Shown here: in pieces, positions 41,667-49,821 of the stretch | How the letters are laid out: each line of letters begins with the position of its first letter | Position numbering within the stretch: position 1 is the first letter of the stretch | NCBI RefSeq assembly: GCF_900113315.1 | Contig: NZ_FOZG01000001.1 | Span: 1,898,230 to 1,962,229, forward strand | DNA length: 64,000 nucleotides | Direction of reading: 5' to 3' | Source of the DNA: Sphingomonas jatrophae | GTDB taxonomy: Bacteria > Pseudomonadota > Alphaproteobacteria > Sphingomonadales > Sphingomonadaceae | Translations under genes and position numbers: made by a program | The notes under the pieces: generated by a model | What the model was told of the DNA's origin: nothing | The model's input: only the letters and a program-made list of their open reading frames with translations | Database searches by the model: none

Positions 41667-42869
41667 TCAGGCGACCTCGAACAGGCCGGCGGCACCCATG
41701 CCGCCCGCGATGCACATGGAGACGACGACATATTTCACGCCGCGCTTCTTCCCCTCGATCAGCGCATGGCCGACCATGCGGCTGCCCGTCATGCCGAAGG
41801 GGTGGCCGATGGCGATGCCGCCGCCGTTCACGTTCAGCTTGTCGGGATCGATGTCGAGGAAGCGCTGGCAATAGATTGCCTGGCTGGCGAACGCCTCGTT
41901 GATCTCCCACAGGCCGACATCCTGCATCGAGATGCCGGCGCGCTTCAGCAGCTTGGGAATGGCGTAGATCGGGCCGATGCCCATCTCCTCGGCCTTGCAG
42001 CCCGCCACCTGGAAGCCGCGATACACGCCGAGGACGGGCAGCCCCTCCTTCTGGGCGGTGGCGAGATCCATCACCACCTGCGCCGACGCGCCGTCCGACA
42101 GCTGCGAGGCATTGCCCGCCGTCACGTGGCGGCCTTCCTTGATGACGAGACCGTCCTTGAACACGGGCTTCAGCGTCGCCAGCCGCTCATAGGTGGTGTC
42201 GCCGCGCACGCCCTCGTCGCGGTCGAGCGTCACCTCTTCCTTGCCCGTCTCATTGCCTTCCTTGTCGAACAGCGCCTTTTGAACGGTGATCGGCACGATC
42301 TCCTCGGCATAGGCGCCGTTGGCCTGGCCGGCGGCGGCACGCTGCTGGCTCAACGCAGCGAAGCGGTCCTGATCCTCGCGGCTGACGCCGTAGCGCTCCG
42401 CCACGATTTCCGCCGTCTCGATCATCGCCATGTAGGCGTGCGGATCGTGCTGCTTCACGAATTCGGAGCGGTTGCGAAAGGTGGGTGCATGCTTGTTGAG
42501 GGTGAGCGAGATGCTCTCCATGCCGCCGGCCACCGCGACGTCGATCTCGTCCGCGACGATGCCGCGGGCGGCCAGCGCGATGGCGGTCAGCCCTGAGCCG
42601 CACTTGCGATCGAGCGTGAAGCCCGCCGTCTCGTCCGGCACGACCGAGACGTGGCTGGTCAGCCGGCCGAGATTGTAGCTCTGCGTGTTCCAGTGGTTGC
42701 CGACACCCAGATAGATGTCGTCCACCCGCGCCGGATCGATCCCTGCGCGCTGGATCGCCTGATCCACGACGAAGCCCGAGAGGACGGGCGCCTCGGTGTC
42801 GTTGAACGCGCCCCGATAGGCTTTGCCGACGCCCGTGCGGGCGGTGGAGACGATGGCTGCTTCGCGCAT
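41667..42869 (-). CDS. Acetyl-CoA acetyltransferase-type thiolase
   Basis: 400 residues from the ATG at 42869. The nucleophile Cys lies in DRKCGSGLTAIALAA, the His in GGGIAIGHPFGMTGSRM and the second Cys in SMCIAGGMGAAG, so the full thiolase triad is present. It follows the KSI-like gene by 11 bases. Alongside FadE30 and FadD3 it probably releases acetyl-CoA from the shortened HIP propionyl chain. It is distinct from the FadA6-like thiolase at 47614, so two different thiolytic steps are covered. Confidence 0.82.
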   Translation of the reverse strand: MREAAIVSTARTGVGKAYRGAFNDTEAPVLSGFVVDQAIQRAGIDPARVDDIYLGVGNHWNTQSYNLGRLTSHVSVVPDETAGFTLDRKCGSGLTAIALAARGIVADEIDVAVAGGMESISLTLNKHAPTFRNRSEFVKQHDPHAYMAMIETAEIVAERYGVSREDQDRFAALSQQRAAAGQANGAYAEEIVPITVQKALFDKEGNETGKEEVTLDRDEGVRGDTTYERLATLKPVFKDGLVIKEGRHVTAGNASQLSDGASAQVVMDLATAQKEGLPVLGVYRGFQVAGCKAEEMGIGPIYAIPKLLKRAGISMQDVGLWEINEAFASQAIYCQRFLDIDPDKLNVNGGGIAIGHPFGMTGSRMVGHALIEGKKRGVKYVVVSMCIAGGMGAAGLFEVA

Positions 42870-42880
42870 GAAATGGTCCT

Positions 42881-43255
42881 TCAGAAACCGTGCATGTTGA
42901 TCTGGCCCCAATAGGCCTTCATCTCGATCACATGGTCATTGTCGTCGAACTTGAAAGTATCGATCACGTCGATGCGCTTGTCCGAACCTTCATAATGTAG
43001 GTTCACCGAGAAGGGGAAAACCGCATAGTCGCCCGCCACGCGGATCGGCCCTTCCAGCTTCAGCTTCGCACCCGTCTTCATCGACTCGGTATAGAAAGCG
43101 CGGATCGCCTCGCGGCCATGATGCTGCGGCGTGCCGATCGGATCCTCGCACGTGGCGTTTTCGGCATAGAGCGCGGCGACCGCATCGGGATCGCCGGCAT
43201 CGAAAGCGGCGATGTAGGCGTGGACGGCGGCGATCATCTTCTCAGGGTTCGGCAT
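42881..43255 (-). CDS. Second ketosteroid isomerase-like protein
   Basis: 124 residues from the ATG at 43255 (GGAG eight bases upstream); an ATG at 43261 overlapping the previous stop as TAATG would add two residues. The Comamonas KSI catalytic residues fall at identical positions: Y14, D38 (TCEDPIGT) and D99 (IDVIDTFKF). It sits inside the C/D-ring operon rather than with early steroid genes, so its substrate may be a bicyclic CoA ester whose double bond must be moved, instead of an intact 3-keto-delta5 steroid. Both roles are open. Confidence 0.82.
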   Translation of the reverse strand: MPNPEKMIAAVHAYIAAFDAGDPDAVAALYAENATCEDPIGTPQHHGREAIRAFYTESMKTGAKLKLEGPIRVAGDYAVFPFSVNLHYEGSDKRIDVIDTFKFDDNDHVIEMKAYWGQINMHGF

Positions 43256-43260
43256 CGGCA

Positions 43261-43722
43261 TTACTCCGGGAAGAAGCGGTTGATCGTGTCGACGACGCAG
43301 GCGGGCTTGTCCTTGCCCTCGATCTCGACGGTGACGCGGATGACGCACTGGATGGCGCCGCCCTTCACTTCCTCGGCCGAGACGATCTCGCCAAGCCCGC
43401 GGATGCGCGATCCGACCAGCACGGGATTGAGGAAGCGCGTCTTGTCCATGCCGACGTTCACGCCCGCGGAGAAGCGGCGCACCTCGATCATCTGCGGCAT
43501 GAACAGGTTGACGAGGCTGAGCGTCAGATAGCCATGCGCGATGGTGGCGCCGAACGGGCCGTCCTTGGCGCGCACCGGATCGACATGGATCCACTGATGA
43601 TCGCCGGTGCAGTCGGCAAAGGCATCGATGCGCGCCTGCTCGATCGTCAGCCAGTCGCTCGGCTCGAGCGCCATGCCTTCCTTGCCGAGCAGGTCGCGCG
43701 GAGATTCGAAGATCGTCGCCAC
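43261..43722 (-). CDS. MaoC-family dehydratase
   Basis: 153 residues from a GTG at 43722, five bases after the upstream SDR stop; the conserved N-terminal part of the family (ATIFESPRDLLGKEG) requires this start rather than the internal ATG. The hydratase-2 catalytic site is ADCTGDHQWIHVD (Asp and His) followed by GATIAHGYLTLSL. It hydrates an enoyl-CoA in the (R) series. Set between ipdF-like, KSI and thiolase/FadE30 genes, it most likely provides the hydration step of HIP side-chain beta-oxidation. Confidence 0.8.
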   Translation of the reverse strand: MATIFESPRDLLGKEGMALEPSDWLTIEQARIDAFADCTGDHQWIHVDPVRAKDGPFGATIAHGYLTLSLVNLFMPQMIEVRRFSAGVNVGMDKTRFLNPVLVGSRIRGLGEIVSAEEVKGGAIQCVIRVTVEIEGKDKPACVVDTINRFFPE

Positions 43723-43727
43723 CGGCG

Positions 43728-44516
43728 TCAGGCCCGCTGGCTGGAGACGGAGACGATCTCGCCCGTCATGTAGGAGGACAGGTCGGAGGCCAGGAACATC
43801 ATCACGTTGGCGATCTCCCACACCTCGGCGGGACGGCCGAACGCTTCCTTCTCGACCAGCTTGTCCAGCGCCTCCTGCGTCGTCACCTTGGCGAGGAAGG
43901 GGTGCATGGCGAGGCTGGGCGAGACGGCGTTGATGCGGACGTTGTGCTCCGCTGCCTCCAGCGCCGAGCAGCGGGTGAAGGCCATCACGCCAGCCTTCGC
44001 CGCGGCATAATGCGCCTGGCCCTTCTGCGCGCGCCAGCCGAGCACGGAGGCGTTGTTCACCATCACGCCCGATTTCGCCGCATACATGGCGGGCAGGAAG
44101 GCGCGCGTCATGCGGAACAGACTGGTCAGCGTCACGTCCAGCACGCGGCTCCACTGGTCGTCCGTCATTTCGACGACGGACACCTCGCCGCCGAGGCCCG
44201 CATTGTTGATCAGCACGTCGACGCGGCCGAGTTCGCTGAGCGCCGCATCGCGCAGGCCCTGCACCGCGGCCTCGCTGGTCACGTCGCAGACGAACGTGGC
44301 GGGGCGCTTGCCCACCGTCTCGGCGATGCGGTCGGCCGCCTCGCCCAGGCGGCGCTCATGGAAGTCGCTGATCAGCACGGTCGCGCCTTCCTCGGCGGCG
44401 CGCTGCGCGGCGGAGAAGCCGATGCCGGTGCCGGCAGCGGCGGTCACCACCACCGTCTTGCCGTTCAGCAGGCCGCGCGGCTGCGGGTAAGCGGGCACGG
44501 GCGAGGTGACGGTCAT
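43728..44516 (-). CDS. ipdF: IpdF-like SDR of the C/D-ring pathway
   Basis: 262 residues from the ATG at 44516. It has the unusual cofactor motif TAAAGTGIGFSAAQRAAEEG, then NNAGLGGEVSVVEMTDDQW, NNASVLGWRAQ and the active site YAAAK, ending in YMTGEIVSVSSQRA. These features and the length agree with what I recall of actinobacterial IpdF, which oxidises the ring-C hydroxyl of 5-hydroxy-HIC-CoA before ring opening. It overlaps the upstream fadE stop (ATGA). IpdC, its functional partner, is in the same operon. Confidence 0.68.
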   Translation of the reverse strand: MTVTSPVPAYPQPRGLLNGKTVVVTAAAGTGIGFSAAQRAAEEGATVLISDFHERRLGEAADRIAETVGKRPATFVCDVTSEAAVQGLRDAALSELGRVDVLINNAGLGGEVSVVEMTDDQWSRVLDVTLTSLFRMTRAFLPAMYAAKSGVMVNNASVLGWRAQKGQAHYAAAKAGVMAFTRCSALEAAEHNVRINAVSPSLAMHPFLAKVTTQEALDKLVEKEAFGRPAEVWEIANVMMFLASDLSSYMTGEIVSVSSQRA

Positions 44517-45595
44517 GCATTCTCCTGCAGGATGATCCGCGCCAGCGCCTCGCGGTGCCGCTCGGGCGTGCCGAGCCAGCTGGAGGACGCGCGGGCGCGC
44601 TTGAAATAAAGATGGGCGTGATGTTCCCAGGTGAAGCCGATGCCGCCGTGCAGCTGGATCGCCTCGCCCGAGCAGTGACGGTAGCAATCCGCCGCCCAGG
44701 CCTGCGCGACGTGACATGCCTCCGCCAGCTCCAGCCCGTCCTCGTCGATCGCCGCCGCGGCATAGAGCGCGGCGGAACGCGATCCCTCGATCAGCACCAT
44801 CATGTCGGCCAGCATGTGCTTGTAGGCCTGGAACGAGCCGATCGCCCGGCCGAACTGCACGCGCTGGCGCGAATATTCGACCGTCGCATCGAGGCAGAAT
44901 TGCGCACCGCCCGTCTGCTCCGCGGCGAGCAGGCCGGCACCCACAGTCAGCACCCGCTCGATCGCCGCCCGTGCGCCGCCGGGAGCCCCGAGCACCGCGT
45001 CGGCCGGCACGTCGCAGTCGAAGGTCACCCGGGCGAAGCGGCGCGTGCGGTCCAGCGTCGGCAGCGGCTCGACCGTGAGGCCGGGCGTTCCCGCAGACAG
45101 CACGACAAGGCTGTCGTCGGCTGTCGCGATGACGAACAGGTCGGCAACGTGGGCGAAGGTGACGAAGGTCGCCTCACCCGTCAGCCGGCCGTCGGCCAGG
45201 GTCGGCCGCGCCGCGGTGCCGGCGAAGCTCGCCCTCACCGCGCCGCTTGCCAGCTTCGGCAGCAGGTCCGCCTGCTGCGCCTCGCTGCCGGCGGCCAGCA
45301 CCGCCTGCACGGCCAGCACTGCCGTCTCGAAGAAGGGCACCGCCGCCAGCGTGCGCCCCGTCTCCTCCAGCACCAGCGCCATCTCGACCGCGCCGAGGCC
45401 CGATCCGCCATGCGCCTCGGGCACCATCAGGCCGGCAAAGCCCATCTCGCCGGCAAGGCTGGCCCAGAGGCTCGCGTCGAAGCCCGTCTCGCTCTCCACC
45501 GCGGCGCGCTGCGCATCGGCGCCCGCCGCATCGGTGAGGAAGGTGCGCGCGCTTTCCTGGATGAAGCGCTGATCTTCGGTGAGCGCGAAGTCCAT
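44513..45595 (-). CDS. Acyl-CoA dehydrogenase family protein
   Basis: 360 residues: N-terminal MDFALTEDQRFIQESARTFL, GLMVPEAHGGSGLGAVE, a short beta domain and the C-terminal YSRQRVQFGRAIGSFQAYKHMLADM with LHGGIGFTWEHHAHLYFKRA. The EPGAGSD substrate loop is reduced, which is common in one partner of heterotetrameric steroid acyl-CoA dehydrogenases. It may pair with FadE30 or with one of the upstream FadE proteins. The position between two SDR genes of the HIP pathway supports a C/D-ring role. Confidence 0.75.
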   Translation of the reverse strand: MDFALTEDQRFIQESARTFLTDAAGADAQRAAVESETGFDASLWASLAGEMGFAGLMVPEAHGGSGLGAVEMALVLEETGRTLAAVPFFETAVLAVQAVLAAGSEAQQADLLPKLASGAVRASFAGTAARPTLADGRLTGEATFVTFAHVADLFVIATADDSLVVLSAGTPGLTVEPLPTLDRTRRFARVTFDCDVPADAVLGAPGGARAAIERVLTVGAGLLAAEQTGGAQFCLDATVEYSRQRVQFGRAIGSFQAYKHMLADMMVLIEGSRSAALYAAAAIDEDGLELAEACHVAQAWAADCYRHCSGEAIQLHGGIGFTWEHHAHLYFKRARASSSWLGTPERHREALARIILQENA

Positions 45596-45598
45596 GCC

Positions 45599-46504
45599 TC
45601 AGCCCGCGCCGTAGACCGACTTGGCCGGCTCGCGCGTCTCGATCAGCCGGCGAACGATGGGATCCAGCTCGCTCGCCTCGAAGCGTGCGCCCTTTTCGTG
45701 CGCAGGGCTGTCCGTCCAGCCCTGCGACAGGAAGATGGTGCCGCCCTTCAGCTCGAACACCTGGCCGGTCACGCCCTTGGACTGGGCGGAGACGAGATAG
45801 GCGACCAGCGGCGCCATGTTCTCGGGCGCGAACACGTCGAACTCGCCTTCCTTCGCGTCCATGTCGAACGCCCCGGTCGAGGTCATCCGGGTGCGGGCAT
45901 TGGGGGCGAGCGCGTTGGCGGTGATGCCGAGCCGCGCCAGCTCCGCCGCCTGCACCAGCGTCAGCGAGGCGATACCGCCCTTGGCGGTCGAATAGGCCGA
46001 CTGGCCGATCGAGCCCTGAAGCCCTGCGCCCGACGTCGTGTTGATGATGCGCGCATCGACCGGACGGCCCGCCTTGCTCTCCGCACGCCAATATTCGGCG
46101 GCGTGGCGGCTTGTGCAGAAATGGCCGCGCAGATGGACGCGGATCACCGCATCCCATTCCTCCGGGCTGCAGGTGAAGAACATGCGGTCGCGCACGAAGC
46201 CGGCATTGTTCACCACCGCGTCCAGCCGGCCGAAGGTGGAGACGGCGAGATCGACCATGCGCTTGCCCGCATCCCAATCCGCCACGTCGTCGGTGTTGGC
46301 GACCGCTTCGCCGCCCATGGCGCGGATCTCGTCGACTACCTGTTCGGCGGCGCCCTTGGTGGCGCCCGCCTCACCGTGCGTGCCGACGCCGAGATCGTTC
46401 ACCACCAGCTTCGCGCCCTCGGCGGCGAGGCCCAGCGCATAGGCCTTGCCGAGGCCGTTGCCGGCCCCGGTCACGATCGCCACGCGCCCTTCGCAAATCC
46501 CCAC
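45599..46504 (-). CDS. SDR of the C/D-ring (KstR2-regulon Rv3548c-like) type
   Basis: 301 residues from a GTG at 46504 with GAGAGGAAG upstream. Cofactor motif TGAGNGLGKAYALGL, VVNDLGVGTHGE, NNAGFVRDRMFFT, HLRGHFCTSRHAAEYW, NTTSGAGLQGSIGQ and the active site YSTAK. These blocks and the C-terminal GWTDSPAHEKGARF match the mycobacterial SDR encoded beside echA20 and ipdA/B. It is probably a beta-hydroxyacyl-CoA dehydrogenase acting on a ring-opened C/D intermediate. Located between SnoaL and fadE genes. Confidence 0.76.
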   Translation of the reverse strand: MGICEGRVAIVTGAGNGLGKAYALGLAAEGAKLVVNDLGVGTHGEAGATKGAAEQVVDEIRAMGGEAVANTDDVADWDAGKRMVDLAVSTFGRLDAVVNNAGFVRDRMFFTCSPEEWDAVIRVHLRGHFCTSRHAAEYWRAESKAGRPVDARIINTTSGAGLQGSIGQSAYSTAKGGIASLTLVQAAELARLGITANALAPNARTRMTSTGAFDMDAKEGEFDVFAPENMAPLVAYLVSAQSKGVTGQVFELKGGTIFLSQGWTDSPAHEKGARFEASELDPIVRRLIETREPAKSVYGAG

Positions 46505-46518
46505 GCTTGTTCTTCCTC

Positions 46519-46968
46519 TCAGCTTTGCGCCGGCGGCTGGATCAGCAGATGCTGCGTCAGATCGCCGTGCAGATCGAACATGCTGTAATCGCGCGTGGCG
46601 AAGCGCCACGTCCCGTCCACCTTCTCGAACCCGTCATGGTAGCGGCCCGCGCCGATCACCTGTAGCGGCACGCCGGGCGCCGCCTGGAGCACGGTGTAAT
46701 AGGACCGGCAGGTCGCCCGCTCGCCGCCGTCGTCGATCTCGACGATCGGGTTGGTGATGACGTGCTTGGTCCGCGGCGTGCCGCAGGGATGCAGCTTCAC
46801 GTTGGCGCGCCACAGCGCCAGCATCGCGTCCGCCCCGTGCAGCGTCGTGCCGCCGCCCATCTTGATCGTCGCATGCGCGAACAGGCCGGCGACGCCCGTC
46901 AGGTCGCCCAGATCCATCAGCTCCGCATAGCGATAGAGCAGGTTGGTGATGTGGACCGCGTCGCTCAT
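46519..46968 (-). CDS. SnoaL-like (NTF2 fold) protein
   Basis: A 149-residue SnoaL_4-like protein: HITNLLYRYAELMDLGDLTGVAGLF with a Tyr and an Asp in the first helix, TKHVITNPIVEID with the typical His, and a closing WRFATRDYSMFDLHGDL. Overlaps the PaaY-like gene by ATGA. It may be a dehydratase, isomerase or hydrolase for a bicyclic intermediate; no catalytic role is proven. It is the fourth NTF2-fold gene in the window besides the two KSIs and the 15073 protein. Confidence 0.65.
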   Translation of the reverse strand: MSDAVHITNLLYRYAELMDLGDLTGVAGLFAHATIKMGGGTTLHGADAMLALWRANVKLHPCGTPRTKHVITNPIVEIDDGGERATCRSYYTVLQAAPGVPLQVIGAGRYHDGFEKVDGTWRFATRDYSMFDLHGDLTQHLLIQPPAQS

Positions 46969-47603
46969 CCTTGTGCCTCCGCCGCGCGCCGCTCGCGCTC
47001 CGCCGCCTGCGCGCCGGACAAGCGCACCGCCACCGCCTGCGAGGTGGAGCGCGGACGATCCGGCTGCACTGCGGCGAGCGGCGCCACCTCCACCATGTCG
47101 GTCAGCGCGCCGCGGGCGAGCCGCTGATATTCGCCGTCGCCGTCATTCTTCCACGTCACCTGATGCGGCTCGAAGCTGCGGACGACTTTGGCGGGATTGC
47201 CCGCGACGAGGCTGCGCGGCGGCGTTTCGGTGTTGGACTTCACCAGCGCCAGCGCGGCAACGAGGTTTTCCGCGCCGATCACCGCATCGTCGAGCACCAC
47301 CGCATTCATGCCGACCAGCGCATTCTCGCCGATCTCGCAGCCATGGATGATGGCGCCGTGCGCGATGGTGGCGCCGCGGCGGATGATCGTGTCGCGCAGC
47401 GCATTGGCATGCACCGTCACACTATCCTGGATGCTGCTGTCGCCTTCCACCACGATCCGGCCGAAATCGCCGCGCAGCGACGCACCCGGCGCGATGAAGC
47501 AGCCCGGGCCGACGATCACGTCGCCGATCAGCGAGGCGAGCGGGTGGACGTAGCTGGTGGGATCCACCACCGGCACCATCCCCTGATAGGCGTAGCAGGG
47601 CAC
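46965..47603 (-). CDS. PaaY-like hexapeptide-repeat protein (gamma-carbonic anhydrase fold)
   Basis: 212 residues from a GTG at 47603. Left-handed beta-helix repeats run from about residue 12 to 130 (VHPLASLIGDVIVGPGCFIA, SLRGDFGRIV, IQDSVTVHANA, TIAHGAIIHGCEIG, NALVGMNAVVLDDAVIG). The three metal histidines are in VHAN and in AHGAIIHG. PaaY is a thioesterase that rescues CoA from dead-end intermediates in phenylacetate breakdown. Here it lies between fadA6 and a SnoaL gene, so it may clear stalled CoA thioesters in the C/D-ring route. The C-terminus is extended by a charged helix. Confidence 0.75.
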   Translation of the reverse strand: MPCYAYQGMVPVVDPTSYVHPLASLIGDVIVGPGCFIAPGASLRGDFGRIVVEGDSSIQDSVTVHANALRDTIIRRGATIAHGAIIHGCEIGENALVGMNAVVLDDAVIGAENLVAALALVKSNTETPPRSLVAGNPAKVVRSFEPHQVTWKNDGDGEYQRLARGALTDMVEVAPLAAVQPDRPRSTSQAVAVRLSGAQAAERERRAAEAQG

Positions 47604-47613
47604 GGCGGCGGCC

Positions 47614-48765
47614 TCAGAGCCGCTCGATGATGGTGACGTTGGCCTGGCCGCCGCCCTCGCACATCGTCTGCAGGCCGTAACGCCCGCCGGTCCGCTCCAG
47701 CGCGCCGAGCAGGTTCGTCATCAGCCGGACGCCCGTCGCGCCGATCGGGTGGCCGAGCGCAATGCCGCCGCCATGGACGTTCATCTTCTCATGCGGGACG
47801 CCGAGATCCTTCATCCAGGCGAGCGGCACGCTGGCGAATGCCTCGTTGCACTCGAACAGGTCGATGTCGTCGACCGACATGCCCGCTTTCTGCAGGGCAT
47901 ATTGCGTCGCCGGGATCGGCGCGGTCAGCATCCAGATCGGGTTGGCGGCGCGCACCGAAATGTAGTGGATGCGCGCCCGCGGCTTAAGGCCATGCGCCTT
48001 CACCGCGGCTTCGCTGGCGATCAGCATCGCGGCGGAGGCATCGCAATTCTGGCTGGCGACGCCGGCGGTGATGACCCCGCCCTCACGCACCGGCTTCAGC
48101 GCGGCGAGACCTTCGAGCGTGGTGTTCGGCCGCACCGTCTCATCAGTGGAAAGGCCGCCCACCGGTGCGATGTCCTTGGCGAACCAGCCATTGTCGATCG
48201 CCGTCTGCGCGCGCTGGTGCGAGGCGAGGCTGAACCGCTCCATCGTCTCGCGATCGATGCCCCACTTCTCGGCGATCATCTCGGCGGACTTGATCTGGTT
48301 GATCTCCTCCGTGCCGTAGCGCGCGTCCCAGCCCTCGGCCCCGATGAACGGGCTGGAGAAGCCATATTGCTCGCCCGCATACATGGCGGCCGAGATCGGG
48401 ATGGCGTTCATCGACTGGCTGCCGCCCGCGACGACCAGATCCTGCGTCCCGCTCATCACGCCCTGCGCGGCGAAGTGGATCGCCTGCTGCGACGATCCGC
48501 ACTGGCGATCGATCGTCGTGCCGGGCACCTCCTCGGGCATGCCGGCGACCAGCCATGCGGTGCGGCCGATGTCACCCGCCTGCGGCCCGATCGTGTCGCA
48601 GCAGCCCCACACGACATCGTCGACCTGCGCCGGATCGATGCCGGTGCGCGCGATCAGCGCCTTGATCGGGTGCGCGGCGAGATCGGCCGGATGGATGGCG
48701 GCAAGGCTGCCCCTCTTGCGCCCGGTGGGCGAGCGAACGGAATCGATGATGTAGGCGTCGGGCAT
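47614..48765 (-). CDS. fadA6: FadA6-like thiolase of the C/D-ring pathway
   Basis: 383 residues from the ATG at 48765. Nucleophile Cys in TIDRQCGSSQQAIHFAAQG, His in GGGIALGHPIGATGVRL and the closing RYGLQTMCEGGGQANVTII block, which matches FadA6 of the mycobacterial KstR2 regulon more closely than FadA5. FadA6 thiolyses the linear C/D-ring products to acetyl-, propionyl- or succinyl-CoA-level fragments. It overlaps the upstream fadE stop by one base (TGATG). Confidence 0.85.
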   Translation of the reverse strand: MPDAYIIDSVRSPTGRKRGSLAAIHPADLAAHPIKALIARTGIDPAQVDDVVWGCCDTIGPQAGDIGRTAWLVAGMPEEVPGTTIDRQCGSSQQAIHFAAQGVMSGTQDLVVAGGSQSMNAIPISAAMYAGEQYGFSSPFIGAEGWDARYGTEEINQIKSAEMIAEKWGIDRETMERFSLASHQRAQTAIDNGWFAKDIAPVGGLSTDETVRPNTTLEGLAALKPVREGGVITAGVASQNCDASAAMLIASEAAVKAHGLKPRARIHYISVRAANPIWMLTAPIPATQYALQKAGMSVDDIDLFECNEAFASVPLAWMKDLGVPHEKMNVHGGGIALGHPIGATGVRLMTNLLGALERTGGRYGLQTMCEGGGQANVTIIERL

Positions 48766-49808
48766 CAGGCGGCTTTCTGGTCGGACGTGCGGGCAAACAG
48801 CGTGTCGGGCCCGGTCGGGCTGCCGAACATCCGCTCGGCGATGCGCGCGCGGTGGAAGGCGGGATCGCCCCAGGTGAAGGTGAGGCCGAGCGCGCGCTTC
48901 AGGAAGAAGTGGACGTCCACCTCCCACGAATAGCCCATCGCGCCATGCACCTGGATGGACGCGCGCGCCGCCTGGTCAGCCGCCTCAAGCGCGACGAGCT
49001 TGGCGTGGCTGACGCGTGCGCGGGAATGCACGTCCTGCGCGCCGATCTCGGCGGCGGCGGCCTGCACGACGGGGCGGGCGAACTCGACCGCCACCTGCGC
49101 GGAGGCGAGATGGTGCTTCACCGCCTGATAGCTGCCGATCGGCTTGCCGAATTGCGTCCGATCCTTGGCATAATCGACCGCGAGATCGATCGAGCGCTGC
49201 GCGAGGCCGAGCCCCTGCGCCGCGGCGAACAGGGCCCCGCGGTCGAGCGCCAGCGCCCAGGCGGCGGGATCGGCGTCGATCCGCGTGCCGGCCGGTGGCA
49301 TGCCGTCGATGCGGAACAGGCGGCGGAACGGGTCGATGCTCTCCTGCCGGACGAGCGTGACGGAGGCGGGATCGACGATGTGCGCCGCGCCGTCATGGTG
49401 CAGGATGATCGCCGCGGCGGTATCCGCATCGGCGACGAACGGGTTGAGCGGATGCTGGATCGCAATGGTGGCGGCCGGGTCCGCCAGCAGCGGATGATCG
49501 GGCGCGATCGCCGCGAGCATCGGCGCGGCGACGCCCGCACTCTCCACCAGCGGCTCGGGCAGGCCGGCATAGCCCGCCGCCTCGGCGATGGGGGCGAAAT
49601 CGATCTCGGTCAGGCCGATGCCGCCCGCCGCCTCGGGCAGCAGGACGAGCGTCAGCCCCGTCTCGACGATCGCCGCCCAGCGATCCGCATCACGCGCCTC
49701 GCCCTTGTCCATCTGCGCGCGCAGGTGGGCCGGCGTGCAGGTGTCGGCGAGCAGCGTCTTCGCCGTGTCGGCGAACATCTTCTGTTCTTCGGAGAAGGTG
49801 AAATCCAT
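48765..49808 (-). CDS. Acyl-CoA dehydrogenase subunit, FadE32-like
   Basis: 347 residues from the ATG at 49808. N-terminal MDFTFSEEQKMFADTAKTLL, a degenerate middle domain with no EPGAGSD loop, and the C-terminal YAKDRTQFGKPIGSYQAVKHHL and VHGAMGYSWEVDVHFFLKRA. This matches the short partner of the FadE31-FadE32 type heteromers, which desaturate the ring-opened methyl-oxo-octanedioyl-CoA. The full-length partner gene lies 13 bases upstream. Specific numbering (FadE32 or FadE33) cannot be settled by eye. Confidence 0.72.
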   Translation of the reverse strand: MDFTFSEEQKMFADTAKTLLADTCTPAHLRAQMDKGEARDADRWAAIVETGLTLVLLPEAAGGIGLTEIDFAPIAEAAGYAGLPEPLVESAGVAAPMLAAIAPDHPLLADPAATIAIQHPLNPFVADADTAAAIILHHDGAAHIVDPASVTLVRQESIDPFRRLFRIDGMPPAGTRIDADPAAWALALDRGALFAAAQGLGLAQRSIDLAVDYAKDRTQFGKPIGSYQAVKHHLASAQVAVEFARPVVQAAAAEIGAQDVHSRARVSHAKLVALEAADQAARASIQVHGAMGYSWEVDVHFFLKRALGLTFTWGDPAFHRARIAERMFGSPTGPDTLFARTSDQKAA

Positions 49809-49821
49809 GAGGCTAGGGTCC

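Noticed and set aside
40389..42596. A 735-codon open frame on the plus strand
   Set aside because: Antisense to fadD3, fadE30 and the thiolase; composition is Arg/His-rich and shows no family signature.
44555..46588. A 677-codon open frame on the plus strand
   Set aside because: Antisense to an acyl-CoA dehydrogenase and an SDR with clear active sites; no domain is visible.
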